NCBI GenBank assembly: GCA_020437395.1
Contig: JAGQWJ010000002.1
Span: 62,001 to 126,000 of the forward strand
Reading direction: 5' to 3'
Source of the DNA: Ignavibacteriota bacterium
Lineage (GTDB): Bacteria > Bacteroidota > Ignavibacteria > Kapaibacteriales > UBA2268
DNA: 64,000 nucleotides
Position numbers and translations under genes: made by a program. Of the stretch, positions 1 through 9,512 are shown piece by piece (position 1 is the stretch's first letter; every line of letters begins with the position of its first letter). The notes under the pieces were generated by a model. That model searched no databases and had not been told where the DNA came from. It saw only the letters and a program-made list of their open reading frames with translations.

Positions 1-650
1 GAGTAGCAATGCAAACATAATATTCATTATCAAACATAAGATTTAATAATTTCTTATAATTGTCACGAATCTCTTCTTTTCCTTTGTATGCTAATGATGG
101 TGATTCATTATATATTCCTTTACAAAGTCTAGTACTTGGTTTGTAATTGCTCATTGATTCGATATCAGTTATGCTTCGTTTTAAGTAAGCTTGTATTACA
201 AAACCGACATTGTCAAAGTTCTCTTTTCTAAGTTTTTTATATATATCTAAAGTCTTTGTTGTGTAAGGTGTGTTCTCCATATCTAACCTCACAAATAACC
301 CTAATACTTTTGCTTTTTGTACTATACTTCTTATATTGTCAAAAGCGAAGTCAAAATCTATTTCTAATCCCAATGAAGTTGGCTTTATTGAGAGGTAAGA
401 ATCCAAGGAGTTGTTTTTTATTGCGTCTAACACAGCTAAACTCATTTCTGTTTCTTTTGCTGCTTGATGTTTGGAATTTACAAACTCACCTAGGGTATCA
501 ATAGTAGTACATGCCCCTTTGGACTCCAAGCTTTTACAAACTTCAACTGCCTCTTCTAGGGTGGCTCCTGCTATATATTTTTTTGCGAATAAATAAATAA
601 AAGACTTTGGAAAAAGTGGCAAAGCTTTAGTTATCAGTTTGTTTATCATA
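1..650 (-). CDS. Proline dehydrogenase, C-terminus cut off by window edge
   Basis: Reading the minus strand from an ATG at 650 gives an uninterrupted frame to base 1, so only about 216 residues are seen; the family is usually near 300. It should oxidise proline to pyrroline-5-carboxylate with FAD, the first step of proline catabolism. Family-like segments are an N-terminal helical part (FAKKYIAGATLEEAV), the strand RLDMEN near residue 120, the stretch VIQAYLKRS near 153, and RLCKGIYNES near 175, which matches the substrate/FAD-binding RLVKGAY-type motif of PRODH barrels. No partner P5C dehydrogenase is adjacent. A terminator at 663-700 separates it from the upstream protease gene, so it probably has its own promoter. 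Confidence 0.82.
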
Positions 651-662
651 AATTATTATCCC

Positions 663-700
663 AAAAAAAATCCGCAATTAGAACAATTCCAATTGCGGAA
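663..700 (-). terminator. Rho-independent terminator of the metalloprotease gene
   Basis: Perfect 9 bp arms (671-679 and 691-699) surround an 11 nt loop. On the minus strand the stem is followed by eight T. It lies just past the stop of the minus-strand gene ending at 723. Confidence 0.8.
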
Positions 701-722
701 ATTAACTAAAAATATATTAAAA

Positions 723-3320
723 CTATCTAACAACTTTTAATTGTTTTACATCTTTATATTTATCTGATTCTATCATTAAGTAATAAGTTCCCGAAGGTAA
801 TTCGGATATATCTATTTCAAGTGGTGTTTGACCTGTACCATAAAACTTGTTACCTATTAATTGGTATAATTTACCATCAGTACCAACAATTCTGATACTT
901 GTTTCTACTAGTTGATTTCTACTATTGTTTATAACCAAAGTAAATACATTCCCTGCTGGATTCGGAGTAATTGAATTTATTCTAAATGCTTTTGAATATG
1001 ATTTACCAACAGAAGTTAAACCATCGAAATAGAATATACCTGTTTCGCCAATTGACTCAGTGTTTCCTGATACTTGGGCTCTTAATTCACCCAATTGACC
1101 AGGTATAATATTAGTATCGAATTTCCATTCAAATTCATTATTTTCTAAATCGACTTTATTATTAAATCGGGTCAACTGTTTCCATTCTCCCGATTGGTCA
1201 GCTCTGTAGAATAAATCAAATTCGCTGTTCACAAAATCAACATTGAACTTTACAGTATGTTCTTTCAGGTTAACATTAAGAGTATCGCCCATCATTGGAC
1301 TAGTTATCTCAACGTTCTCCTTACCTAACTCAAAAGGTACTGTTAAATTTACATTAGGAAACTCTTTAGATTCAACTAATAAAATAGCTTTGTCGGTAGC
1401 AATATCGGGGAAATTTACATTATTCAATGAATTGATTTCACCTTTACCTATTTCTTCGAAACTTTCACCATTATTTGTTGACAATTTAACAACAACTTCA
1501 CCTACGTTAAATCGAACCCAGCTTATTCTTTGATTCGCTAAGTATCCAATCTTATCACCTGGTTTTGGAAATTCTGCTGCAATTGAAAAGTCAGTTACTT
1601 CAAAATTTAATTCACTTTCGTCAAATACTGATGGGTCTGATGCTGACTCAATTCTAACTCTATACTTATTCCCAATTTCAGAAGGAATAGTCCAAGTATA
1701 AGTAGTGTCTTTGTCTGAATTTGCTATTCCTATTTCGGTCCAAGTATCTCCTTCATCACGAGAATAAAGCAATTTAGATGAACTCACATTTGCTGCAATA
1801 AATGCAATTTCTTCTTGAGAACCAGAGAAATATGTTTCACCTCCTATAGGACGTACTAATTTCACCACTGGTCCACTTGGTAATTCAACACAGTTTTTCA
1901 ATGCATCTTTTGCAGACTTTCTAATTCTAGCTTTCATTCTAGGATGAAATTTAAACTCGATACCTCCACTGAAATGACAATAACTCATTATTGTACCATT
2001 CTTTTTAGTTCTTCTATCATTATTCGAGATACAGTAAGCATCATCTGCTAATGAAGCTGAAACACAAGAATCAATAATTGTTTCACCCATCAAAGGCCAT
2101 CCGCAGAAATGGGTGTGAGGACAACCAAAATTGTGTCCAAACTCGTGTGCTGCTACTTGTACATCTTGAGAAAATGCAACTCGTGGGAATTCTACCGTAC
2201 CAGTCATCCCTAAAGCAGAATATCCTTGAGAAAAGTTACACAGAGTTCCGCTGTAATTTTGTCCTGAGTAAGCAATACCTAAAGTAGAAGAACCAGATGG
2301 TTGTCTGAAATTATCAGAAAATAAAGTAGCTAAAACTCTATCTTTTGCCTCATTTGGTCTAGCTGACCATATATCTGACATATTGTGTAGTTTTGTTTGT
2401 AAACCTGCTCCAAATAATTTATAATATGGGTCTTGGAATGGACTATTAAATATAGTAACATTGTTAACCTTAATTATTACAGCTACTTCTCGAGTATATA
2501 TTCTCGATACTGCGGACATAACATTTTCTATGTAGTCTATTGTTCTTTGAAGTGATTTTTCGTGATCTTCTTCTGTCATATCCTCAATCCAACTTTCCCA
2601 GTTAGTTCTGCTTCTGTTCATTACAAAAGAACTAAACATTACATAAAGTTCAAAATTACCGTCAGCAGCTATCTTAACTTCATATAGTTCATCTTTTTGG
2701 ATTTCATTATGTGATTTCTCATTTTCGAATTCCAATAATTCTGGTTGAAAATCAGCAAATTCATTCATAGCACAAACTTCAGAAATTTTGTTGTTCATTT
2801 GTCCTAAAGTTGTTTCTGCTATGTTGTGTGCTACTATTTCTTTGTCCAAACTCGTCAAATCTGCTGATATATCATACATTTGACCAGACTCATCTTGAAC
2901 AAAACCAACTAATCCCAAACTAGAGTATGACAAATATACATCAGAATTAGTCTGACCTTCGATAGAACCATAATATTTGTATCTTTGTTTATTCTCGAAG
3001 TCAACTTTTTTTCCATTTTTGAAAACTTTTATCGAAATATCGTCTGTAAATGCACTATTTTGTCTATGCAACACTAGATTTACTTTGTAATTAGGTCTAA
3101 TTGGAAAATCATTGATTTTAATTTGGTTAGAACCAGTATTGAATATTTTTTCAGCTTTCAGACTTACTACATTAAAATCATATCTATTCAAATCCGATTG
3201 AACAAGACTTGCTTTCTTGTTTTCCAAAACAAATTCAGAAGCATTAAATTCCTTTGCTCCTAAATCGATTGTTAGCATTACCAAAATGGCTAACAGTATT
3301 GTTGTACTAAATTTTTTCAC
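723..3320 (-). CDS. Secreted reprolysin-like (metzincin) metalloprotease with T9SS sorting domain
   Basis: The 865-residue protein has an N-terminal signal peptide (hydrophobic residues about 7-20). A propeptide-like region follows, then a metzincin zinc site HEFGHNFGCPH with H392, E393, H396 and H402; a later SYCHF may be the Met-turn equivalent, though the Met is not obvious. After the protease come Ig-like segments (about 490-780). The last ~80 residues form a type IX secretion sorting domain containing ITPNPAGN and ending LPSGTYYLMIE...KQLKVVR. The expected role is an extracellular or surface zinc endopeptidase. It sits 15 bp downstream of tmk on the same strand and ends at a strong terminator, so it may be co-transcribed with tmk although unrelated in function. 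The substrate cannot be told from sequence. Confidence 0.88.
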   Translation of the reverse strand: MKKFSTTILLAILVMLTIDLGAKEFNASEFVLENKKASLVQSDLNRYDFNVVSLKAEKIFNTGSNQIKINDFPIRPNYKVNLVLHRQNSAFTDDISIKVFKNGKKVDFENKQRYKYYGSIEGQTNSDVYLSYSSLGLVGFVQDESGQMYDISADLTSLDKEIVAHNIAETTLGQMNNKISEVCAMNEFADFQPELLEFENEKSHNEIQKDELYEVKIAADGNFELYVMFSSFVMNRSRTNWESWIEDMTEEDHEKSLQRTIDYIENVMSAVSRIYTREVAVIIKVNNVTIFNSPFQDPYYKLFGAGLQTKLHNMSDIWSARPNEAKDRVLATLFSDNFRQPSGSSTLGIAYSGQNYSGTLCNFSQGYSALGMTGTVEFPRVAFSQDVQVAAHEFGHNFGCPHTHFCGWPLMGETIIDSCVSASLADDAYCISNNDRRTKKNGTIMSYCHFSGGIEFKFHPRMKARIRKSAKDALKNCVELPSGPVVKLVRPIGGETYFSGSQEEIAFIAANVSSSKLLYSRDEGDTWTEIGIANSDKDTTYTWTIPSEIGNKYRVRIESASDPSVFDESELNFEVTDFSIAAEFPKPGDKIGYLANQRISWVRFNVGEVVVKLSTNNGESFEEIGKGEINSLNNVNFPDIATDKAILLVESKEFPNVNLTVPFELGKENVEITSPMMGDTLNVNLKEHTVKFNVDFVNSEFDLFYRADQSGEWKQLTRFNNKVDLENNEFEWKFDTNIIPGQLGELRAQVSGNTESIGETGIFYFDGLTSVGKSYSKAFRINSITPNPAGNVFTLVINNSRNQLVETSIRIVGTDGKLYQLIGNKFYGTGQTPLEIDISELPSGTYYLMIESDKYKDVKQLKVVR

Positions 3321-3335
3321 TAATTCCTCTAAAAC

Positions 3336-3941
3336 TTATTTATTAATTAATTTTTCAACTTCATCAACGACTTTCGAGTGAATTTCTTTTACACTTTTGT
3401 TACCATCTATCGTAATGAACCTTGATTCATTTTTTGCTAATTGTTCGTAACCGTGTATTACTTTATCATAAAATTCGTCACCCGAAAGTTCCATCCTATC
3501 CCTGTCCTTGTCCTTATCTCTTTCTATCCCTACATTTCTTTCTATTTTTAAGTAGAATGTCATATCTGGTAAGACACCTAAACTACCTATTTGGTTACTT
3601 TTTTTTATAATTTCCATATCGATACCCCTACCATAACCCTGATATGCAGTTGTTGAGTCAAAATATCTGTCACTTAATACAATTCTACCTTGATCCAATG
3701 AAGGTTTTACTATAGTTTTAACTAAATCGGCTCTTGCCGCTTGGAAAAGCAATAACTCAGAAATTTCAGAAACTTCTAATTTTTTGTTCAATAGAACAGC
3801 TCTTATGTATTCTGATAATTCGGTTCCTCCGGGCTCTCTTAAAGTTACAACCTTATGCCCATTTTTAACTAAGTACTCCCTTAAAAGCAATATTTGAGTA
3901 CTTTTGCCCGAACCATCAATCCCTTCAAATGTAATAAACAT
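3336..3941 (-). CDS. tmk: Thymidylate kinase
   Basis: The 201-residue protein is typical family length. It phosphorylates dTMP to dTDP with ATP in the cytoplasm, a required step in dTTP synthesis. The P-loop GIDGSGKS is at residues 7-14, the DR(Y/F) motif appears as SDRYFDSTTAYQGYGRG, and the REPGGTELSE segment matches the dTMP-binding loop. A charged run of alternating D, K and R near 155-165 falls in the LID region. The ATG at 3941 gives the expected N-terminus MFITFEGIDG. The secreted protease gene begins 15 bp downstream on the same strand. Confidence 0.96.
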   Translation of the reverse strand: MFITFEGIDGSGKSTQILLLREYLVKNGHKVVTLREPGGTELSEYIRAVLLNKKLEVSEISELLLFQAARADLVKTIVKPSLDQGRIVLSDRYFDSTTAYQGYGRGIDMEIIKKSNQIGSLGVLPDMTFYLKIERNVGIERDKDKDRDRMELSGDEFYDKVIHGYEQLAKNESRFITIDGNKSVKEIHSKVVDEVEKLINK

Positions 3942-4002
3942 ATTTCTACCGTTGAAAAAACTTAAATTTACGTAATTTTTTTATTATTTCTTGAAAAGTA
4001 TC

Positions 4003-4692
4003 TTATTTTTTATTCTTATCTATTATGATTACAAACTCACCTTTCAATGTCAATTCATTAAGTTTTGTCTGTATATTTTCAATTGTATCTATTATATACT
4101 CCTCAAACTTTTTGGTCAATTCTCTTGCCAAGCAAATTCTAAAATCGTCCTCTTTCATTTTGTTTAAGTCCTTCAAAAACCGTTTTACTCTGTTTGGTGA
4201 TTCATACATAATTAGTGTACAATCTTCCTCTAAAAGTGATTCTAAAAATTTTTTTCGACCTCTACCATTAGGAACGAATCCGAGGAACTTAAATTGGTGT
4301 GACGGAAAACCAGAAGCACTAATTGCTGTTACAAATGCACTTGCTCCTGGTAAAGCAATTACATCGATTCTTTCTTCGCGACACTTTCGGACCAAAGGAA
4401 AACCCGGGTCGGATATCAATGGAGTACCTGCATCGCTCACTAACGCTACTGCTTTACCTCTGAATATTTCATTGACAAGAAAATCTACTTTTTGTGATTC
4501 ATTGTATTCATGATAACTTACCATAGGTGTATTTATCTTATAGTAGAACAATAGTTTACCTGTAACTCTTGTATCTTCACAAGCGATAATATCCACACTT
4601 TTTAATATTCTTACGGCTCTGAATGTCATATCATCCATATTGCCAATTGGTGTGGGCACTATATAAAGTGCTGGTCTAACTTTTTCTGACAT
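4003..4692 (-). CDS. rsmI: 16S rRNA 2'-O-ribose C1402 methyltransferase RsmI
   Basis: The 229-residue protein is an SAM-dependent tetrapyrrole-methylase-fold enzyme that 2'-O-methylates C1402 in the 16S rRNA decoding centre. Signature segments are YIVPTPIGNMDD (about 9-20), ACEDTRVTGKLL, the glycine-rich VSDAGTPLISDPGFPLV and the GASAFVTAISASG stretch. Its start overlaps the 3' end of tadA by 17 bp, so the two are translationally coupled; both modify RNAs used in decoding. Length and motif order are normal. Confidence 0.95.
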   Translation of the reverse strand: MSEKVRPALYIVPTPIGNMDDMTFRAVRILKSVDIIACEDTRVTGKLLFYYKINTPMVSYHEYNESQKVDFLVNEIFRGKAVALVSDAGTPLISDPGFPLVRKCREERIDVIALPGASAFVTAISASGFPSHQFKFLGFVPNGRGRKKFLESLLEEDCTLIMYESPNRVKRFLKDLNKMKEDDFRICLARELTKKFEEYIIDTIENIQTKLNELTLKGEFVIIIDKNKK

Positions 4693-5149
4693 TTCTTTCT
4701 CTTATCTTTTTGAAAAAATTTTTCAATAATTCAGAAGATTCTTTTTCATCAATACCAAAATATACTTCACATCTGTGATTCAATAATGGATTGTTGGTTA
4801 TTTCTAATATACTCCCACTTGCTCCTGATTTTGGGTCTCGTGTTGCTATTATTAATCTTTTAACCCGCGATAACACAATTGCACCTGCACACATTGCACA
4901 TGGTTCTAGAGTTACATACATATCGCAATCTAACAAGTGCTTATAACCAATCTTGTTTTGAGCCTCTCTTATTGCTATTAATTCTGCGTGAGCTGTTGCA
5001 TCTTGATTTTTCTCAACTTTGTTGTGAGCTTTTGCAATTATCTCACTATTTTTAACTAATACGCAACCTATTGGCACATCATCGTGTTCAATTGCTTTTT
5101 TTGCTTCTTCCAAAGCCAATTTCATATAATTATGATCTATTCTAACCAA
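4676..5149 (-). CDS. tadA: tRNA-specific adenosine-34 deaminase TadA
   Basis: This 157-residue zinc deaminase converts adenosine 34 to inosine in tRNA-Arg(ACG). The catalytic HAE motif is H54-E56 (TAHAELIAI) and the second zinc site is PCAMC with C84 and C87. Size and spacing fit TadA rather than guanine or cytosine deaminases, although closely related cytidine/deoxycytidylate deaminase families cannot be fully excluded by eye. It leads the tadA-rsmI pair and overlaps rsmI by 17 bp. Confidence 0.93.
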   Translation of the reverse strand: MVRIDHNYMKLALEEAKKAIEHDDVPIGCVLVKNSEIIAKAHNKVEKNQDATAHAELIAIREAQNKIGYKHLLDCDMYVTLEPCAMCAGAIVLSRVKRLIIATRDPKSGASGSILEITNNPLLNHRCEVYFGIDEKESSELLKNFFKKIRERNVRKS

Positions 5150-5227
5150 TATTTAAAATTTCTCTAAATTAAATTTTATTTGTTGCGTCTTGAAGGCATT
5201 AACTAATTTAAAAATTTGTGTCTTATT

Positions 5228-5659
5228 ATGAATGAAATGTTAAAAATTGCGATTGTTACTAAAAATGGAGAATCTATTGTTGGTACTTTTGGTTCTTCTC
5301 AATACTTCAAAGTGTATGAAATAGTGGATAATAAAATTATAAAAGAAGAATTGCGTGAAGTTTACGTTGACAAAGCTGAAGAAGATGTTCCATCAATTAT
5401 CTCGAAAAATAACGGTCTTAATGGAAAAGGTGCTTTTTCGCTGAACGTCGTTGATGCCAGTAAGGATAAGCACATGAGAATAGCAAAATCTATCTCGGAC
5501 TGCCATGTTGTAATTGCTCGTGGTATGTGTGCCAATGCTTGGGACAGCATAGAACAATTCAAAATGGAACCAATTATTACTACCAACAAACAATTCGAAG
5601 AAACTGTAGAACAATATTTAGATAAATCATTAGTAAACCATAAAGACAAAGTTCATTGA
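5228..5659 (+). CDS. NifX/NifB-type (FeMo-cofactor biosynthesis family) protein
   Basis: The family fold (dinitrogenase iron-molybdenum cofactor biosynthesis, ribonuclease-H-like) is recognisable from LKIAIVTKNGESIVGTFGSSQYFKVYEI at the start and the later CHVVIARGMCANAWDSIEQF...PIITT. The frame opens with a TTG at 5216, but the ATG at 5228 gives the conserved start and is chosen. No nitrogenase genes are in the window, so a general metallocluster-binding or redox-related role is more likely than nitrogen fixation. Its stop overlaps the ATG of the next gene by one base (TGATG), so it is probably coupled to that FAD protein. A weak promoter-like pair (TTTG at 5179, TAATTTAA at 5204) lies upstream. 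Confidence 0.75.
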   Translation: MNEMLKIAIVTKNGESIVGTFGSSQYFKVYEIVDNKIIKEELREVYVDKAEEDVPSIISKNNGLNGKGAFSLNVVDASKDKHMRIAKSISDCHVVIARGMCANAWDSIEQFKMEPIITTNKQFEETVEQYLDKSLVNHKDKVH

Positions 5660-6252
5660 TGAAAAATTATGATTTAGCAATTATTGGCGGAGGAATTTCA
5701 GGGCTTTCAGCGGCATTGATTCTCTCTGCTGGAATCAAAGCAAATGGAAGTTTAAAAGATAAGTCCATAGCTATTTTTGATGCTGGCGGTTCTGATGCCT
5801 TGAAGGCAAAATTTTTCAATGCACCTGGTGTAAAGCAAGGAACTTCAGGTAAAAAAGCAATCAGTAAATTGGTTGACCAAGTTCAATCTTATGGAATAGC
5901 AAAGTTATATAATACCAGAGTTACTGAAATTATTAGGAATGAAGAATGTTTTAATATCAAAACTAAGAAGGAAAAGGAGTTTTCGGCTTCTAACTTGCTA
6001 TTAGCAACTGGTTTCCGTAATTGGAATATAGAGGGGTTAGATTTGCCAATTAAGCCTTTTACTAGAACTGATAATAATTCGAGGGTTGCTATTGAGCATA
6101 AGGAATATAAAGTCAAAGATAATATATATGTTTGCGGATTACTCTCTGATGTCAGCTCACATTATCCAATCGTTGCAGGCACAGGTGCACAAGCTGCTAT
6201 TAATATAATGTATGATTGGTCTGGTCAATGGATTGTAATTCATGATAAGTAA
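5659..6252 (+). CDS. Small single-domain FAD-dependent oxidoreductase (thioredoxin-reductase-like)
   Basis: The N-terminal dinucleotide motif GGGISGLSAAL (about residues 9-19) binds FAD. LLLATGFRNW and the C-terminal YVCGLLSDVSSHYPIVAGTGAQAAI match the second half of the thioredoxin-reductase FAD domain. At 197 residues it lacks the inserted NAD(P)H domain and the CxxC pair of true thioredoxin reductases (about 310). It is therefore a stand-alone FAD domain and must receive electrons differently or act on another partner. The ATG at 5659 overlaps the preceding TGA by one base, which ties it to the NifX-like gene. The reaction is unknown. Confidence 0.75.
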   Translation: MKNYDLAIIGGGISGLSAALILSAGIKANGSLKDKSIAIFDAGGSDALKAKFFNAPGVKQGTSGKKAISKLVDQVQSYGIAKLYNTRVTEIIRNEECFNIKTKKEKEFSASNLLLATGFRNWNIEGLDLPIKPFTRTDNNSRVAIEHKEYKVKDNIYVCGLLSDVSSHYPIVAGTGAQAAINIMYDWSGQWIVIHDK

Positions 6253-6290
6253 CCACTTATTTACTATAGATTAGACTTGCAAATTAAGAG

Positions 6291-7421
6291 CTAATCCAAA
6301 ATTGAATTCTCGTGATTGTAAACACCAGCTTGTTTTGAGATATTTAGCAGTACACCAATAGCGATAGAGTAAATAATAATAGCAGTACCACCAAATGAAA
6401 TAAAAGGAAGTGGTAACCCAGTAGTAGGAAGTAAGCCCGTATTAACTCCAGCGTTAACGAAAACGTAAATTGAGAATGTAACTACAATTCCTACTGATAA
6501 GAAATAACCGAAAGCATTCGGTGCTTTTCTTGCTATTAGCATACCACGATAGAAGATAAAGCCGAATATAGCAATTACGAAGAATAGCCCGATGAACCCA
6601 AATTCTTCACCAATTATAGAGAATATGAAGTCACCATAAGATTCTGGTAGAAACATGTGGCTTTGGCGAGATTGACCCACACCAACTCCAGAAACTCCTC
6701 CATTCCCAATAGCTATTAGTGCTTGCTTTAGTTGGTATGATACAGCTTCTCCACCTGCGTCTTCTCCTCCCAAATATGTTTGAATACGTGCTAGTCTATA
6801 TGGAGCAGAAACCGCATAAACTCCAGCTAATACAACACCAATTATGCCTGTATAGATTAGATAGAGTAGATTGACATTTCCAATGAACATCATCGCAAAT
6901 GAAATCATAAAAATAACAATCATAGTAGAGAAGTTAGGTTGTAAAGCTATGAGAATGCAAATTACTAATGTCCAAACTATAAAGGGTACAAACCCAGTTT
7001 CGAAATCTTTTATAAATTCTTGTTTTTTTTCTAACATTGCTGCAAAATGGAATATCATGGCAAATTTTGCAAATTCTGAAGGTTGAATACTTACTCCTCC
7101 TAAGTTTATCCACCTTGATGCTCCTTTAGCCGATGATCCGCCGACTAAAACTATTATTAATAAGATTATTCCAATAATCATAGCTGGTTTTGTGAACTTT
7201 TTATAAATGTTGTAATCTATTCCAGATACAACAATCATTGCTAAAATACCAATTGCTATTTTCCCCAAATGACTTAAAAAAAGAGTCTCAGTTGAGCCTG
7301 TTTTTAATTCAGAAATTGTTGAAGATGCAGTATATACTACAGCTAAACTGAACAGCATCAGAGCTATAATTGAAATGAATAGATACCAGTCTATTCTATT
7401 TTTTGGGGCTTTTGTTTCCAC
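6291..7421 (-). CDS. ftsW: Cell division SEDS protein FtsW (peptidoglycan glycosyltransferase)
   Basis: The 376-residue polytopic membrane protein is of the RodA/FtsW/SpoVE family. About ten hydrophobic segments are visible, and conserved blocks include GASRWINLGGVSIQPSEFAK, LPESYGDFIFSIIGEEFGF and the C-terminal GLLPTTGLPLPFISFGGTA. It polymerises lipid II at the septum together with a class B PBP. The call FtsW rather than RodA rests on position: it directly follows murD and overlaps the murD stop by one base, as in the mur/fts cluster. The rest of that cluster (mraY, murG, murC, ftsQAZ) is not in the window. Confidence 0.88.
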   Translation of the reverse strand: METKAPKNRIDWYLFISIIALMLFSLAVVYTASSTISELKTGSTETLFLSHLGKIAIGILAMIVVSGIDYNIYKKFTKPAMIIGIILLIIVLVGGSSAKGASRWINLGGVSIQPSEFAKFAMIFHFAAMLEKKQEFIKDFETGFVPFIVWTLVICILIALQPNFSTMIVIFMISFAMMFIGNVNLLYLIYTGIIGVVLAGVYAVSAPYRLARIQTYLGGEDAGGEAVSYQLKQALIAIGNGGVSGVGVGQSRQSHMFLPESYGDFIFSIIGEEFGFIGLFFVIAIFGFIFYRGMLIARKAPNAFGYFLSVGIVVTFSIYVFVNAGVNTGLLPTTGLPLPFISFGGTAIIIYSIAIGVLLNISKQAGVYNHENSILD

Positions 7422-8800
7422 TATACAAAACTATTAACTACTTGTTTGAATACATCACCACGGTGTTCAAAATTCACAAATTCATCAAAGCTCTTGCAAG
7501 CTGGTGAAAGCAATACTGTGTCGCCTGGTTTAGCGGCTACTGCTGCTTCTTGGGTTGCTTCTATAAGATTATTTGCTAAGAAACATTTTACTTTACCTGA
7601 GAATTTGTCGAACAATCGGTTCTTTTCCTCACCAAAGCAAATCAAATATTTTACTTTGCTTTCTACTAATTCACTTAATATACTGTAGTCATTTCCAGAC
7701 AGCAAACCACCTGCTATCCAAACTATATTCTCGTCAAATGAGTTCAATGCGTACCAAGAAGAGTTCACATTAGTTGCTTTAGAATCGTTGATAAAACGTA
7801 CACCGTGCAAATCGCGCACTACTTCCAATCGGTGTTGAACTCCTTTGAATGAAGCTACTGCATCTCTGATGTCTTCGTTTCTTATTTGTAAGTATTTCGC
7901 TGCTATTACTGTAGCGAATGTATTATACAGATTATGCTCACCATAGAGTGGCACATTGTTAGTCGGCATTATTTCCTCTTTTTGCTGCTGTGATCGATAT
8001 ACTATGTTCCCGTTTTCTTGGGATACCCCAATAGTATTTATTTTGCTGCTATCTAATGAAATAAACCCAATTTTTGCCTTAGTTTCTAATATTTCCCCAC
8101 CAGAAACTTGCGGCTTCTTATCAATAATTGAGCTTAAAATCTCATCGTCACAATTCAAAACTAATAAATTATCTGCAATTTGGTTGGAAGTAATTTTCCA
8201 CTTTGCTTTCGTATATTGTTCATAACTGCCATGATACGACAAATGATCTTCTGTTATATTCATAATTACTGCTACATCTGGGCGGAATTTATCAATCCTA
8301 TCTAACTGGTAACTCGACAACTCCACTACTAATATATCATCTTCAGTAACCGAGTCAGCAACTTCTGCCATTGGCAACCCTACATTGCCAACTAGTTTTA
8401 CACTTCTACCCGAATGTGCTATAATATGAGCCATCAAAGTCGCAGTTGTAGTTTTGCCGTTAGTTCCAGTTATTCCTATTATCTTTACTTTTGCAGATAG
8501 ATTTAGGTAAGCAAATTCTATTTCAGATATTATCTGAATTTTTAGATATTCTAATTCTTTGATTATAGGAGCATTTGGAGGTACACCCGGCGAGGTAATA
8601 CATAAATCGTATTGACCTAAATCTTCCAAACTATTCTTCCCAAATTCATAGCCAATTCCATTCTCTTCTAATTTTTGTGTTAATTCAGGTGTTTCAGCAC
8701 TCGAGTTCAGCTCGGTCAAAAACACGCTGTGTCCTTTTCTAACTGCCAATAATGCAGCGGATAAACCACTTTTTCCAGAACCAATAACTAATATCTTCAT
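7421..8800 (-). CDS. murD: UDP-N-acetylmuramoylalanine--D-glutamate ligase MurD
   Basis: The 459-residue Mur ligase adds D-glutamate to UDP-MurNAc-L-Ala in the cytoplasm. It shows an N-terminal Rossmann-like part (KILVIGSGKSGLSAALLA), the ATP loop GITGTNGKTTTATL (about 110-123), and ELSSYQLDRI followed by NITEDHLSYHGS. The C-terminal domain holds VRFINDSKATN, WIAGGLLSGNDY and LLSPACKSFDEFVNFEHRGDVF, which are diagnostic for MurD. Its last base is the first base of ftsW, indicating a coupled operon. The divergent def gene starts 70 bp away. Confidence 0.96.
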   Translation of the reverse strand: MKILVIGSGKSGLSAALLAVRKGHSVFLTELNSSAETPELTQKLEENGIGYEFGKNSLEDLGQYDLCITSPGVPPNAPIIKELEYLKIQIISEIEFAYLNLSAKVKIIGITGTNGKTTTATLMAHIIAHSGRSVKLVGNVGLPMAEVADSVTEDDILVVELSSYQLDRIDKFRPDVAVIMNITEDHLSYHGSYEQYTKAKWKITSNQIADNLLVLNCDDEILSSIIDKKPQVSGGEILETKAKIGFISLDSSKINTIGVSQENGNIVYRSQQQKEEIMPTNNVPLYGEHNLYNTFATVIAAKYLQIRNEDIRDAVASFKGVQHRLEVVRDLHGVRFINDSKATNVNSSWYALNSFDENIVWIAGGLLSGNDYSILSELVESKVKYLICFGEEKNRLFDKFSGKVKCFLANNLIEATQEAAVAAKPGDTVLLSPACKSFDEFVNFEHRGDVFKQVVNSFV

Positions 8801-8870
8801 TTTAATCGTCTTACTTTTTTATATTGAACTTTATTTTTTTACAATTTACGAATGAAATTTAAGTATTTAT

Positions 8871-9458
8871 ATGTCTATTTTACGAATATATAATTGTTTT
8901 CACCCAATATTAAGGGAAAAAGCTCAAAAAGTAGAGAAGTTTGACCAAGAACTGAAAGAATTTACTGACAATATGTTAGCTACTATGTATAATGCTGACG
9001 GTATTGGCCTAGCTGCTAATCAAGTTGGAGATAGACGGGCTATTTGTATTGTGGATATAAATTCGGGTGATGAAGACAAATCTAATTATACACCAATTGT
9101 TATGATAAACCCGACTATAATTTCATTCGATGATGAGATAACCACTTATCAAGAGGGGTGTCTGAGTATTCCTAAGTACTACGAAGATGTAGATAGACCA
9201 GCTGCAGTACAAGTGCAATATACTGATATAGATATGAAGCTACATACACTTGAAGCAGATGATATATTAGCTAGGGTTATACAACATGAGTATGATCATC
9301 TGAAAGGGATTTTATTTTTCGATAGGATATCTCAAATCAAAAAAGCTTTAGGCAAAAAGAAATTGAACAAAATAAAAAGGGGAGAGTTAGATACTTTTTA
9401 CCCTATGATAAATCCTGATGGCTCGGAGTTTGACCCGATGGGAAGCAAGGAAAAATAA
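8871..9458 (+). CDS. def: Peptide deformylase
   Basis: This 195-residue metal-dependent enzyme removes the formyl group from the initiator methionine of nascent proteins. All three motifs are present: GIGLAANQVG (44-53), EGCLSIP with metal ligand C97, and QHEYDH with H139, E140 and H143. The C-terminal tail (about 20 residues, rich in charged residues) is slightly longer than the core enzyme. It is transcribed away from murD. A partner fmt gene is not present in the window. Confidence 0.96.
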   Translation: MSILRIYNCFHPILREKAQKVEKFDQELKEFTDNMLATMYNADGIGLAANQVGDRRAICIVDINSGDEDKSNYTPIVMINPTIISFDDEITTYQEGCLSIPKYYEDVDRPAAVQVQYTDIDMKLHTLEADDILARVIQHEYDHLKGILFFDRISQIKKALGKKKLNKIKRGELDTFYPMINPDGSEFDPMGSKEK

Positions 9459-9512
9459 AATATTTTTCTTTGCTAATTGTTCTAATATAAAAAAAACGGA
9501 CACAATCCGAAA

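Noticed and set aside
256-504. 82-residue plus-strand open frame near the window start
   Set aside because: Opposite the proline dehydrogenase frame, which has clear family motifs.
4025-4513. 162-residue plus-strand open frame opposite rsmI
   Set aside because: Antisense to a fully conserved rsmI gene; its translation has no domain pattern and it is explained by AT-rich codon use.
5228-5659. Evidence for nitrogen fixation from the NifX-like gene
   Set aside because: No nifHDK, nifB or nifEN in the window; the family also occurs in non-fixers.
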